A stretch of DNA of 64,000 bases from Tubulanus polymorphus (taxonomy: Eukaryota; Nemertea; Palaeonemertea; Tubulaniformes; Tubulanidae). Location: NCBI RefSeq assembly GCF_964204645.1, contig NC_134026.1, positions 9,125,450-9,189,449 of the forward strand. The letters are read 5' to 3'. This document shows positions 22,601 to 36,400 of the stretch, piece by piece. The translations under genes were made by a program, and so were the position numbers. Within the stretch, counting starts at the first letter, position 1; each line of letters begins with the position of its first letter. The notes under the pieces are model-generated. The model worked only from the letters and a program-made list of their open reading frames with translations, had not been told where the DNA came from and did not search any database.

Positions 22601-25600
22601 CCCTGCTTTCCATTCGTATACGGTCGCTCCAACCGTATCGCATTTTCCAGTAAACTCAACGGTTCATCACAGACTGTGAGGTGCTGTCTCCAAACGCTTA
22701 CTTTAACGTCTGGTGGTATTACGGGTGAATTAGCATTCTGGCAATCAAACGGAATGACGCAGTTCATTTTATTAGCTAGCAGTGTGTGTAAAATTGTGAT
22801 TTATTGTTTCATTCAGAGGTGTGAAGATCTCTGCTTCATCATCAATTATCGTTGATCAAATCTGGATAATAGTTCTATTAATCGTTGATCAAAGCAATAA
22901 ATGTGTTGATATTAGTAGTATTATGGCCGAATTATGCAGAATCCCCTTTTGATATTGCACATCAAGTACGCTTGACATCTATCAGCTCCAGTTATTATGT
23001 GTTGGTACCAGTACTCCGTTCTGACCGTTCATGTTCTGAATCTTTTTCAAATTCATTTGGAAAAACTTTCAATTTCCTTGATTCTCAATTCAGTATCAAA
23101 CCAACTCAGTGAGATATTAGCAGTCCTGTTGCTACCGATTTACACAGTTTGCTTTGTATATTTACAAATATACAAAGCATATTTTGGGTCAAATGACACA
23201 AGATGAAAAAAACTACAGCACCTGAATGATCGCTGAACCAGTAAAACCACTAGCTATGCCCCTTCTGTGACCATTCCCTGGGGAACTTTATTCAGATGAC
23301 GTGTACATGTGTGCGTGTGTACTGTGTTATCTGTTACTGCAGTGTTTCGTGGGGTATTTGACCCAATTTCAGGGATGAGAATTCCCCGCGGATCCGCGGT
23401 TTCCCGCGGATTTCGGTATTGAAAAATATCAATTTTCCAAATACTCCAAATATGATGTAAAAGTATGGGGGGTGTGGGGTGATGATCTCACTCAATTGGT
23501 CCGGCGCGATCGGTAATCAGGTGAACCGTAAAAGCGTTCAGTGCCTGTTTTACTTATCGTCACGTTAAAGTATCGCATTTCAATGCATATTCATTGCAAC
23601 GCAGTGATTTTATATCTACATTTGTACTACGATGAGTGTGTATGTATTTTATCGATCGGTTGCAGACACGCGCGTGCGGCAACAGTAGTAATGTATATTG
23701 GCCTACTTACTGTTGCTGCACGTGTGTGGCGAATGTCTTCGGATATTATACACTACTGGGTGATGATTTTTAGTGAGCATTCATCGGCGCATTTTTACTG
23801 CAATAATTCAGGGCTCGACCCGTAATGCATGAGGTGCTGAATGTCATCGAATGAGGATGTACCACATTGGAACTAGCCATTACCTTCCAAAATATAATAG
23901 TCGTTCATGGGTTCAAGATCGCTCTAAGTGCTCGGAAAACGCGTTTAATTTCTAAAATTTTCTTGGGGGAGGGCCCCCAACCCCCTGAAATAGATCGGGC
24001 TCGGGCCAAATTTGTGATCGCAGCTTATCAAAATTTAGGAGGGGGTACACCAGCACTGCAAACCAGTCGCTCTCAGTGCTGGGTGAACAAATTGCAATTA
24101 TATTTCAGTTATAGATCGAGGAATTGTGGGGCATGTCGTGACATTGCTTGATGAGATTCAATTGGAAAGGTCGGGATTTATTAGGCTGACATGTTAGGAG
24201 CTGTGCATAATTTTCCAACCCTTTTTGCTAGTAGATAATAAAGATGTACTGATTGTTGTTTCGGCATGACTTCGCTTAAAATATGCCTGGTATTAGATCA
24301 AACTAAACTTAGCTTTAGGTTTAAGAGTCTAAAAATTTTGTTCGCCTCGGCTCTGAATTTGTCATTCGTTTAACAATACAGTCAACACATCAGACCTTAT
24401 TCTTGATATTTGGATTATAAGTTGACAAATTTTTTAACTTGGCTCAGGTACATCGAAAAAGTAAGTTAACAAAATTTTGTAACTTTCAATTGAAGTAGCA
24501 GACTCTAAAACAATGAACAGAACAGAGTTTTGAAACTTCCCTTTGCAGTCGATATTTATGTGCTTTGAATCTTGTGTGAGATTTTCTTTATTTTTACCAA
24601 TTCTTTTAAGTACAATCATAAGAATTGTGTTGAGAATCATCAGGAATAGAATTGGTAGAAGATTTGTGAAAGCTGACGTTAAGAAAATTTCAACACTGAA
24701 AAAAGTTGATTGTTCGATTGGAGATGAGAATTTTCATTTTGTCAGAACTGGAACATAAATTCCCTTACATTTATGAAACCAATATATAGAATGCCCAATC
24801 AATAACATGAAACTAATAGATAAGGAAGTGATTATCTATTAAAACTGTGGGCCCATCGATTTGAACTTGGTGCTTTGTATAGTTTTTTAACTTTTTCTGG
24901 CAGAATTATAATTGCTCTATGTTAGGCGTAGAGTTTTGCTGAGTTTAAGTCTATTTTGATCAAATGCGAAATATGACTAATTTTTTATGATCAATAAAAA
25001 GTCCGGTCCGGTAAAAAGTCCGATCAATCTTATGGTTTGAGTCAACGAGCGTCATGATTTGTACGACATGATCGATAATGTTGATAAAGACAAGGATTGA
25101 TCCTAAACAATTTTTTGCCTTAGCCCTGAATCTGTTGGTGCGAGTGTACTTAAAATAAATTACAGGTTTTAAGTCGACCTACTTCTTAGTTTTTGGTTCT
25201 TTTTAGGAGCTTTCAGAAGTTCAACTACTTTTATGATAATGCTGATTTGCAGATTCCGCAGTTTTATCTTACGCTAACCACCTCATCGTTGTATCTCTCA
25301 TCTCTTTATCTCTCCATGTACACTGTATCAATGTTGCATTCTCTTGCATCACAACACTAGCCCAATATTTATGATAGATTCAGTGATCAGTTGTGAAATA
25401 TATTATATTGTAGTTACGCTGACTGGCCGTAATAATTTATGGTTTATAGTAGCTATGTCCTTAGAATGTGCAGAAATTGTGCTCTTCCCGTTTACATCTC
25501 ATTTGATATGTACAACGAAATTTGCTAGATTAACTTAATTGAAAATTACTGCAATAAATGCACTGATTCTATATTTTTGGTTTACCTACGCTTTTTCATG

Positions 25601-27441
25601 GCACAGAATTTCATGCCATTAGTGGTGCCAATTTGTATGAGCGCAAACGGTTCATGACATGAGCATACAAAGAACCGGGATCGTAGCTATCGATTCTTCG
25701 GGAGATTTCTACCAAAAACAATATTTTTGTGACGGCCAATTTTTCAGATCCTTGGTTTTATGGGATAAACGTCCGATGACCTACATTGATGACGTTTCCT
25801 CATAAAAGGGGTCCCATATGCATCGCAACAACCAATCAGAGCTACGCACACCTGCTATGGAGTCATGATAGACCATTAAGTAATACATTTGCCTTGCCTA
25901 ACATGTATTCTAGATCTATATCTATAACGGAAATATTAATTTGAAAATATTTGGCATTCTAAAATTCATTTTCGGTGTATCAGTGGGTATTTTGGTAAAC
26001 GTGCGTATGAATATGCCGATGAATTTTAGGTAATACGTATTTGCATATAGGTGAACTGGTATTGTTAAGGATATAATCAATCGTCTGCACTTGGAAGTGG
26101 CTAGTCCACATTGATCAGCATCATTTGGGAAATATGCGCACATTTTGTCATGACGTTTCAGTGTCCTGAAAATCAATGACTTCGCAGCCACGAGCTCGGT
26201 GCCCCCGCAGCTATAGCCAAGATGCGATGTCGCCTAATGAGCAATTAACATCTCGTTTGATGTTATTAATGATGAAGATGTACTGATCGGTGTTTCGGTG
26301 TGAGTCTACCTGAAAAATGCCTTTTCTCAATTAAGCCGAGCTTGGGGGCTAAGGATGACCCTAAAAATTCTTTTTGCCTCGGCTCTGAATCTGTCATTCG
26401 TTAGACAATATAGAAAATAGTTCACGCTTGAATCTAAAGGAGTTAATACATCAGACCCTATACTAGATATACGGGATAAAACTTGACGAGTTGTTAAACT
26501 TCCCTTTGGTACATTGAAAAAGTAAACTAGAATATCTTTGTAAGTACTAATCGAAGTAGCAGACTCTAAAACAATGAATAGAACTATGATAGCAATTGCC
26601 ATTTTAGTCGCTTTTCGGTCGATATTTTTGTGCTTTGAATCTTGCGTGAGATTCTCTCTATTTCTGCCAATTCTTTTTAGTATGATGATGAGAATTGCGT
26701 TGAGAATCAGTAGGAATAAAATCGGCAAAAAATTCGTGAAAACTGACGTCAATAATGATTCTACGTAATAGATGATGGTATTTTCGATTGGAGATAATTT
26801 TCGGCGGGTTAGTACAGGAATGTAAACTCCTGAACATTTATCAAACCAGTACTTTGAATGTCCAATATTTAACATAAAACTAAGACCAAAACAAGCAAAG
26901 AAAACATATTGCACGCAAACGCATATATATAGTCGGTGTTTAGTCATATGCACCTGTGCGAACAGCGGAAAACTGAGACTAATGACCCGTTCTGCTGCTA
27001 TCAGCACTGTTAGCCAGTTTCTCGTCAATTTCGTTGATCGGTTGAAGAAAAACATTGCAAAATAAATCCCATAGAATCCAGCAAATTTTGGATCGTTAGT
27101 CATATCTATGAGGCGTTGAAAAGCATCCCCGTACACGACAACGTTCAGTAAAGGTCGCAGGAATTCACGAAAGAATTTGACGATGAGAAAAGAAATATCA
27201 GCGACAGCTAACGCTCTGAGGAGAAATATCGACCGGTGCTGCGATGACTGTCGTTTTAGAATGACGATACTAAGACTGTTGAAGAAAACACCAAACACGA
27301 CCATAGCAGGTAGAAACGTTACTCGCTGTATGAACCGATCTGTAATTCTAAGTTTATCATTGCACATTAGAGTATAATTCGACATAATGTTTTCTCTGTA
27401 TCAGAAATGTCAATTGGTGAATCAGTAATTCATTGGAAACC

Positions 27442-27481
<40 letters not shown>

Positions 27482-30400
27482 TTTAAACCCTGTTTTATTG
27501 CATTACCGTAAATTCCAACATCAATATTATTTATTAACTTATACCGTATATATTTCTGTGCCAAATTATGTATTTCTGTGCCAAATGAATTTGTCGATTC
27601 TGATCTTAGATTAGATTAGATAGCTTTATTTTTCTGAAAAATTGTAACAAAACATGTAAAAATCATTATGATTTATCCCCATGTCCGATCCCAGTGTACT
27701 AAAGTTTTTCCACCATGATAAAGTGCATGCAAGAATATATGGGCTCCTATGGAGAAAATGCACCTGACAGCGTGTCATATTGGCCATAAAGTGCAAGAAG
27801 CTAATTGAAATGGAAAGTCATAGTTGATTGCCAGGGTGAACTTCGTATATTAGAGTTTATCAACTATTTGCAAACTAAGTGAAACCGAATGTCAGTTACT
27901 ATAATCCGGAAATAGCAAACCACGCAAATTGAGCCCAGTAGACTGCGGACCAGACCCAATTCCAAGATGGCCAACACTGTGAAATTCGTTCAGACCGAAC
28001 TATTCATTATTCATTGAATTCGATTATGCATTTTATTATTAGCTCTGAACACTAGTTAACAAAATACAAAAACTGAAGTTTGCCTAATACGATGCATATG
28101 AACAATATTACCGTATGTATGGTATTCGTATCTAAGTTTATATAGGTATCGCGTGAATATTTCTTTAGAAAGTAGGGTTATTTTTCGAATAATGCCATGC
28201 AACAGTGTTTGGTTGTGCTATGTCCTCATTAGAAAACCTATTATATCTTATCGCCAACTAGGAGGCATATAAGGAAAATTGGAAGGTTGTGGTCCTAAAA
28301 GAGAGAAAAGAAAAGGCATCTGGCGGTTAAAGACATTTTTGAAGAGATACATCCTAAAAGATGCAAGTTCCAAGTTGGAATTGCATCTATGTCTTGACAT
28401 AAGATTGGGAAACCTCAAGAAAGGGCAACTTCAGTGGGAAGGCAGGGGTCAGGACCACCCCCTAAATCCACCTCTGAAACTACGATAAGAGTGCGACTGA
28501 TATAATGATGGCGATTTTGATTTGTTTTTGCGAAAGTGATGAGGACAGGTGTCCTCGCTTATCATTAAATTGGAAGCTTGTTTGAACGAATCTGTCACGT
28601 CTAATGACAGGACCAGCTGACCGTGAAAATTCAATTCACGTGATCTCAATACTCTAGATACTCCAGCAGCCACAGCGTAGTGGTGACGATGACCTACGAG
28701 TTGATAAGTGTTTATTTCTTTACAATGATATACTGAGACATTCTTGATAGTGACTTTGGCACTCGAATGAACGGTACAATGGGGAACCTGCAAAGAACCA
28801 GCTTTCCCAACCGGTTACAAATATTATTTTATGAACTGCCTAATTATATAAATGTTTGTGTTCCACGCAATATGTGGTATCGATTTTCAATGATAATTCA
28901 TTTACTTCAGAGGAAAGATGGTTCGAAGTCAAATCGCCACAGTTGAATTGTCGAGACTGCATTAGTTGTAATGATTAAGATAATGTAAAATTTCTGTTGT
29001 TTTCAGTATATGTTGGCACCATTCACTGACAGTCATGTGAGTTCGAAGTCAAGTACGCCACTTAGGTAAGCAACAGGTTAATAATTATATATTAAAAGGC
29101 CCTAAGGGCCCATCAGCGTAAGAATAATTGGGTCGATCGGACTCAAGATGGCCATCCTAGAACCTTTTTTGTAGCCAAAAATGTAAATTTTCAGTTACAA
29201 GGTAATTGGTTTTTGTATATGGCCATCAGGGGCATTGAATAATACATTAGCTTAGTATTTCTTATTATATTCGTACCTATGCATATTTTGTTACCACAAT
29301 CAATTGCAAAGTTATAGCTAATGACATGGTCTATGATTGTGGCGAGTTTCAAGGACATTAGTTATTCTATATGGTCACCAGGGGGTGCTGAATAGAAGAA
29401 TAACTTGATATTTCCTTATGGTTTGGGTACCTAGGCATATATATTTAATTACCATGATTAATTGCAAAATTGTAGCTCATGACATGTTCTATGATTGTGA
29501 TGAGTTTCAAGGTCATTGGATTTTGCATATGGTCACCAGGAGTCATTGAATTGTAGGATAACTTAATATTTCCATATTATATTGGTACCTAGGCATGTTT
29601 TATTATCACAATCGATTACAAATTCGTAGCTGCTGACATGTTCTATGATTCTGGTGAGTTTCAAGGTCATTTGTTTTTGTATATGGCCACCAGGGGGTGT
29701 TCAATATTGAAAGTGTTCGATTGCAATGGAAACCACTTCTCAAGTGGGCATGGTTTCCCTGGACCCCTAGTTACATTGTACATTACCCCTAGTCTGGATC
29801 GCATCTCATTACTTAATTACTCATTTTGTTCTGGATTATAGGCCTACCGGTACGTATATCTCATAATTTTGTTTTGATACTAGTATCCGTGAAGATGCTT
29901 GTTACGATATAGTAAAAACTTTGAATGAACTACTAGCTCAAGGAAAAATTTCAGACTTTTTATTCTTAGTATGGGATTTCATATTACAGTCAAACTCGCA
30001 TCATAGCTGGGACAATCATTATGTTGATATTTATTCAAATGATAACATAAACATAGTAAATTGAACTGGAAATACACAAATTGCGACTCAAAAATAGTGA
30101 TGACTCAAGTAATGTGACGACTTTCCGTTATTCGATGATGCCTTAACCAAATTCAACTCTATATGTTTTCATATAGTATCAACTGTATCTGCAGTCTCAA
30201 GAACTATATCAGGTTATTATTTTCAGTGAAGAGAATGATAAGCGCTATACTGCCAGTAAACTAGCTTTAGTTACAATGTTCAGATCATGGCCAGGAATGG
30301 TTCGACTTTGCCGGCCGGATGGAAACGGACTGCAGTCGTTAATCGGAACTCTATTCTTGCCCAACATGCAGACGCGGGTAAGTGAAATTGTTTTCATCGC

Positions 30401-33400
30401 TTCGATTCCTTGCCTGATGAAAATGGGTGATAAGACCGGGCTAAATTCTTTACGTAGCATTTCTTGCAACTTTTCAATTCAAAGTGATATGTGTGCATTG
30501 AACTGTGAGTGATGACTTTGGGTCTATTTTGTGAAACGGTTGGCCTAAATCGATGAATGAATTTTTATAAATGCTTCAATTGTGAAATCAGTGCCATTGG
30601 GATTTTGCTTACTATAATCTGTGAATTTTTTGTTTTCTGTTGTAGACATGGATTTTGGATTTATTGTACGATATTTTCTATATTCCACTCCCAGTGAAAA
30701 CTGATGATTTCAACGTAGCTTTGCTCAGCATTTGTAAGTGACATTATTCTCTTTACCAACTTCATACATTGATTTTAAACAAGGAATAGCAACCAAATAG
30801 TGTCCTACCTGGTATTATTACATGCTATAAAGATCTGTGATTTGCAAATATGGTAGGTATCTTATTCAAGACAGATCCACAGGTATTTTTCGATTATACT
30901 CAAGATTGGCTTTTGCCAGTCAATGCCTCTGGGGATTGGAGGAGGACTGCTAGATCTATCAGATCAGCTGATGAGAATACTAACCGGGTATTTCTTCTAT
31001 AAATTTGATCTCTGAATGACTTCGGCAGTGTTGTGGATAAATGGTTAGAGCATTTAACTGGACTGCTTGGTCGTGGCTCCAAAATTCCCTAGAAAAGACT
31101 AAATCCCTTCCCCGATGCCTCTCCACCCAGGAGCAATTGGGTATCTGGTCACATAAATCAATGCTGAGTGATAGTAGTAGATTGGGTGTGACGATATACA
31201 CACGGTTAGAGATATAGGCTAGGGCTACCAATGTCTGGTCACATTCGTTATGAAGCACTCTGATAAATCTCTTAGTGTGTTGTTTTATTGAAAGCAGGTT
31301 CAACACGGATGAAGCGATCGTGGGCTCTAAATGATGGTTTCGTCGCACAAGAAGGAACCGACCTCTTACCGCACAAAGCCAAATGCAGGTAAACTATGGC
31401 AGTGGCTTATATTTTCGCAAATTCAGCCAGTCTTTGGCCAAAATCTGAATTGAACTGTCCGTATTCCATTGTAGAATGAATTTAGTCGAAAATCATTTAG
31501 CCTTACTTTTGTTGTCATTCATAACAGCTAGACTATTAGAGGTAAGTTATGAATAAAATATCATAACTAATTGTTAATGACATTCAGCAAATAAACCTTT
31601 ACAGAAACCTTTACAGAAAGGTATCTAGTGTCTGATATTCTGCTGAAAAATTCTGGATTGATTCATCTCATAGTTTTCATAGTAAGCATTTTAGTATATG
31701 AATCAAGTAAGATTATTGACAGACACGGGTACTGTGTAAACAATAATATAAACCACGTGCGCGCAATGCAAACAACAAACTGAGAAAAACTGTATTCTTA
31801 AATTACATCTAATTTGAATAGACATCTGTGCTGGTTTTTAAAAAGTCGAATCTTAATTGACTCCTTTCCTGTCAGTTACATTGCATAAGGCCACAGCATA
31901 CAATTCGCGATGGATCTTTTTGAAAATTACCATGAAGATTTGGGTCCGCTCTTGAAAATAAAGGTCATTGATGATCAAATATGGCTGCCAGGGTGGCCAT
32001 CTTGAATTTCTTGTTTGCACGATGTAGCTCGCAATTCTCGATGGATTTCCACAAAATTTGGTGTGAGGATCAGGGTAGGTATTTTAAGCTGTTCATGCCT
32101 ATTGAATAGGGAGGTCAGTGGCTTTCAGGTATGGCTGCCAATTTGGCCATCCATCTTCGATTTCTTTTTTAGCTCGATATACGACCTGGAATTCCTGATG
32201 GATCTTTTATTAGTGTAAAACGGAGTGCTGAATTCGTGTTGACCGCTATCTCGGTGAAATGATTCACGGGCTAAGGTCTGCGTTAAGTTGGCTGTTATAA
32301 AGGCAGCTAAATGGCAACTGCTTTTGAAGGCTATTGATGAAGTCTAAATTGGGTAAATTGGCAATTTCATGCCTTTTTTTGAGATTTTTAGTGATGTAGT
32401 GTGACGCCATCTTGATCTAATAACGTAAACAACACGAGCAGAATTGTACAACATTTGCTGTCGAATTTACAAGTAGGCTTTTTATATATTACTGATACAA
32501 CATAAATTCTTCAATGAGAAAACTACAAAAGAAGAAATAAAATTGACAATGACTTTTTAGGCCAGCTGTAGGCTGAGCCTGTTACTATACAAATGGAGCG
32601 GATTTAGATGACATGGTTTCCAGAGCTAAGACTCTTTGACTGAAACTGAGCATATATTTATACAAATCATTCATTAGAGCATTATCCGTTCTCCAACCCC
32701 TACGAAGCTGAATTTTGAAAGAGGGCCTCATTAAAATTTATATGAGCTTTTTCGCGAAAATCTGATAGCAAAAATATCTGTTTTAAAAAGCCAATCATGA
32801 AGAGCCAATCCTCTATGATTGGTTTAGCTGCAGAGATCAGCAGGTGTTCACGTGAACCCGCGGTATCGTCTACCGTTTTACTATCGGGTTTTATTTTAAG
32901 ATCTAAAATTGTATTTCAATATCGATTTCTGTGAAATCTTTAGTTGATTTGGTTTTTGGGAGGAATATTTTTATTTGCACTACAGAAAATATTGACAATT
33001 ATGCAAATTACGGGAAAAATAGCTTTTTCTCAAACCGGATGGATGACCTTGATATGCTAATTAGCCATGTGCTCAAACTGAAAATTCAATAAAATTTTAT
33101 TCTGCAAAAAAAATATCAAATCCAATTCAATTTTACTTTATTGAACAAAGATAAACAGCAAATCCAATTCAATTTTGTTTTATTGAGCAAATTTCAGAAA
33201 ATTCAATTCTATTCCACATTAAAATCACGAAGACCAAGGGTAAAGATTCATCTGAGGTATTTGTTCCTGCCAGCTCCAGTCGCTGTCTGTGCTACTTATG
33301 AAAGCACGATTGAATTGTGTAAATAATTAGCCTGGGATTGACTAGTCTATCGAGCTGGGAGTGTATTTCGACAAATTTAACCCACAGAATGCATCATTTG

Positions 33401-36400
33401 CCATTTTATGAAAAGCTGACAGGCTGGCCATAGTGCCCCTTGGGGCTCTTGTTCATTTACTGTGCTGAAAATTGCGTGGCGTAGTTGGCAGTATTTACTG
33501 TGGAGCTGTGATGATAGTGCCCTCATTTTAGTAACATGTACAGCTCACCAAAATCAACGAAGCCGTTAATCTTTAGATAAAGGATATTCTCTTAAATGAA
33601 AAAAGATTTGTTTGAAAATATTTGAACTAAAATTAATTATGCATATACTCGGGATTATTTTGACGAAAAATCATTTGTATCGATATGCAGTTGAATTTTA
33701 AACAATTCTAATTTGCATTAAAAACACCATACAAGTCGACCAATATCGTGTAGCATATAATTGTATTCGAACCCATCGTTTACTGCGGGTGACTCGCTAC
33801 AATCCTGCCTATGTGTGGGATCCAGCCTATTGTCCACTGCGCTACTGCTTGTGACGCTAAGGTTCATGATGAGACGGTGACGTGGTAGGGGAGCCGCAAT
33901 CAGCACGCTTTCTCATATGGCGTGGTTAAAGGTGTATCACCGATAGAACGATGCTACGAGGGAACTTTGATTTTCGCCTTTGTCCAGCGAATAGATAATA
34001 CTCACACGTTCATGTTCATATTGGTTATGTCGGACTGGTGTACTGTAGTGTGAGAATAGATAGACATTTCATCAGAATGTCGCACTTGTTACTAACCCGA
34101 CCACGCAGAAAGAATCTCTGTAGTTGCAAAATGTTATAATATTTATCAGTTCATTTCTAGAACTGCCGTGTCTGAAATAGTAAAATATCATTGATCATGG
34201 TTTAAAAAAGTAATGTACAGGGTAGATAGGTGGCCAGCTGTGTCAACTTTCAAGGTCAGTAATGAGTGGAGAGACAAGGTATCAATTTTTTAGCCTTAGG
34301 TCTTAGGTCTTGGCTTTGAATCCTGAAAATCCGGACAGAGTTTGTATGGAACTTAGAATACTTTCTCATCTCCCGATACAGCTAGATTTAATTTCAGCTT
34401 CAGCAACAAAAATATAAATATGACATCTGAGATGCTTTTGATTTAACGAAACCTTGTATGCCCTGAGACCTTCACCTTGCACTCTCCTAAAACAACATTC
34501 ACTATGATTTATTTGGAGGCTTATAATTTATAATGATGATATGTATTTCATTTCAAAATTTATTAGGCCTACTTAAAATGTGTTACGTACTACCTTCTCT
34601 TCCTTGTATAAACAACTTTTTTGCAATTGCAAAGAATAAAATAAGTTATGAATATCCTTGACAGTGTGCTTTGAATGACACACTTCTTCCATAATCCTTG
34701 CTGTGTGCTTGGTGAACAGAATGAAATCTGCAAGGTTTCAGGAAAAAGCTTGAGGCGCTTGTATGCCCTGAGACCTTCACCTTGCACTCTCCTAAAACAA
34801 CATTCACTATGATTTATTTGGAGGCTTATAATTTATAATGATGATATGTATTTCATTTCAAAATTTATTAGGCCTACTTAAGATGTGTTACGTACTACCT
34901 TCTCTTCCTTGTATAAACAACTTTTTTGCAATTGCAAAGAATAAAATAAGTTATGAATATCCTTGACAGTGTGCTTTTAATGAAACACTTCTTCCATAAT
35001 CCTTGCTGTGTGCTTGGTGAACAGAATGAAATTGTAGGCGAACACTCTCAGCTGCTTATTCTTCATGAGAGCATGTTAGTCAATAAACTGTACTGGATTA
35101 CATGAAACATCGAGCTTTATCAGATTCGGTAGATAATGAAGTGACTCGCGTCCCACCAGAGAACTCAATGCGTTTTCCTGTAATATTAGTACCATCAATC
35201 TTGTTAATCGACGGAATGGTTTTATGCTTTTTATCATATTCTTCGATAAGTCAAGAATATTAATGTTGTTCTTTATTCGGGGGAACTTCGTGAGTCCTTT
35301 ATTCGTGCAGTTAGCGACATCAAAAGAGCTGAAAAATAGGTTCAGGTGCTGGTGTTACGAATAAAGTTTCTTTCAAATCCAATAAATCTCTTTAAATCAA
35401 TGACTTTCAATCAAATTGCAGTGGTTATAGAAACAGTCAGGGTGGATCTAGGGGTGCGGTGTATTTGGGGTTCGGACCCTGCCTTCCAATTGAGGTTGCC
35501 TTTTTTCTAGGCAATGATCGTTAATGCCTACAATTTGACACTCCGAAAAAAATGTATCTTTGCGGGGTATTTCAACACTAAGTAGTCTGCCCCATATGCT
35601 TCGTCTTGAGTTTACATTTCTCCGATATAGATCCACCCCGGCAATGATAGATACAAAAATTAATTTCAACTTACCCATCTTTGTAATAACAGCGACACAC
35701 TGACGGGCAACCGTAGTAAATGCGTCTGAGGATATTGCTGTGTCGGTTTGGACACCGCTTATCGCCTACTATTCCAGATTGGAACATCGGACTACCACTG
35801 AGTGACCGGTATTTCTGATAATCCAGTAAGTTACTTTCTGAACTCCAAGGCGTTGTTTCGATTTCAATAATTTCTGATATGATACCACAGTGGCTCAGTA
35901 GTATCGCAACCACGAGAATTAGGAGTTTAGATGTGGTCATTTTCTTTATTCTGTAACTGATCACATCGAACAGATGACGAAAATACCGTGTACAACGGCG
36001 CAATAAATAATGCACCATGAATTATCAAGTAATATGAACGTGTACAAGGAAGGATGAAACAGCATAATGATAAATTCTGGGTACTAGGATGAATGCAATG
36101 AATGAATATTGAAATATAGAATAATATTATCTTTATTATTCCTGAATAGAGTACAATTATTAATTATGAAATATTGATATGCTTTATAAGTTACATAAAT
36201 TACATAAAGGTTACATTTGTGATAACTGTAATAAATCTGCAAGGTTTCAGGAAAAAGCTTGAGGCGCTTGTATGCCCTGAGACCTTCACCTTGCACTCTC
36301 CTAAAACAACATTCACTCACACATTCACCCGAAATATATATACACGCACGCATGTATCCAGTGCGTATTATTGATGTATCTAGTTGGAGGGATTAACTTT

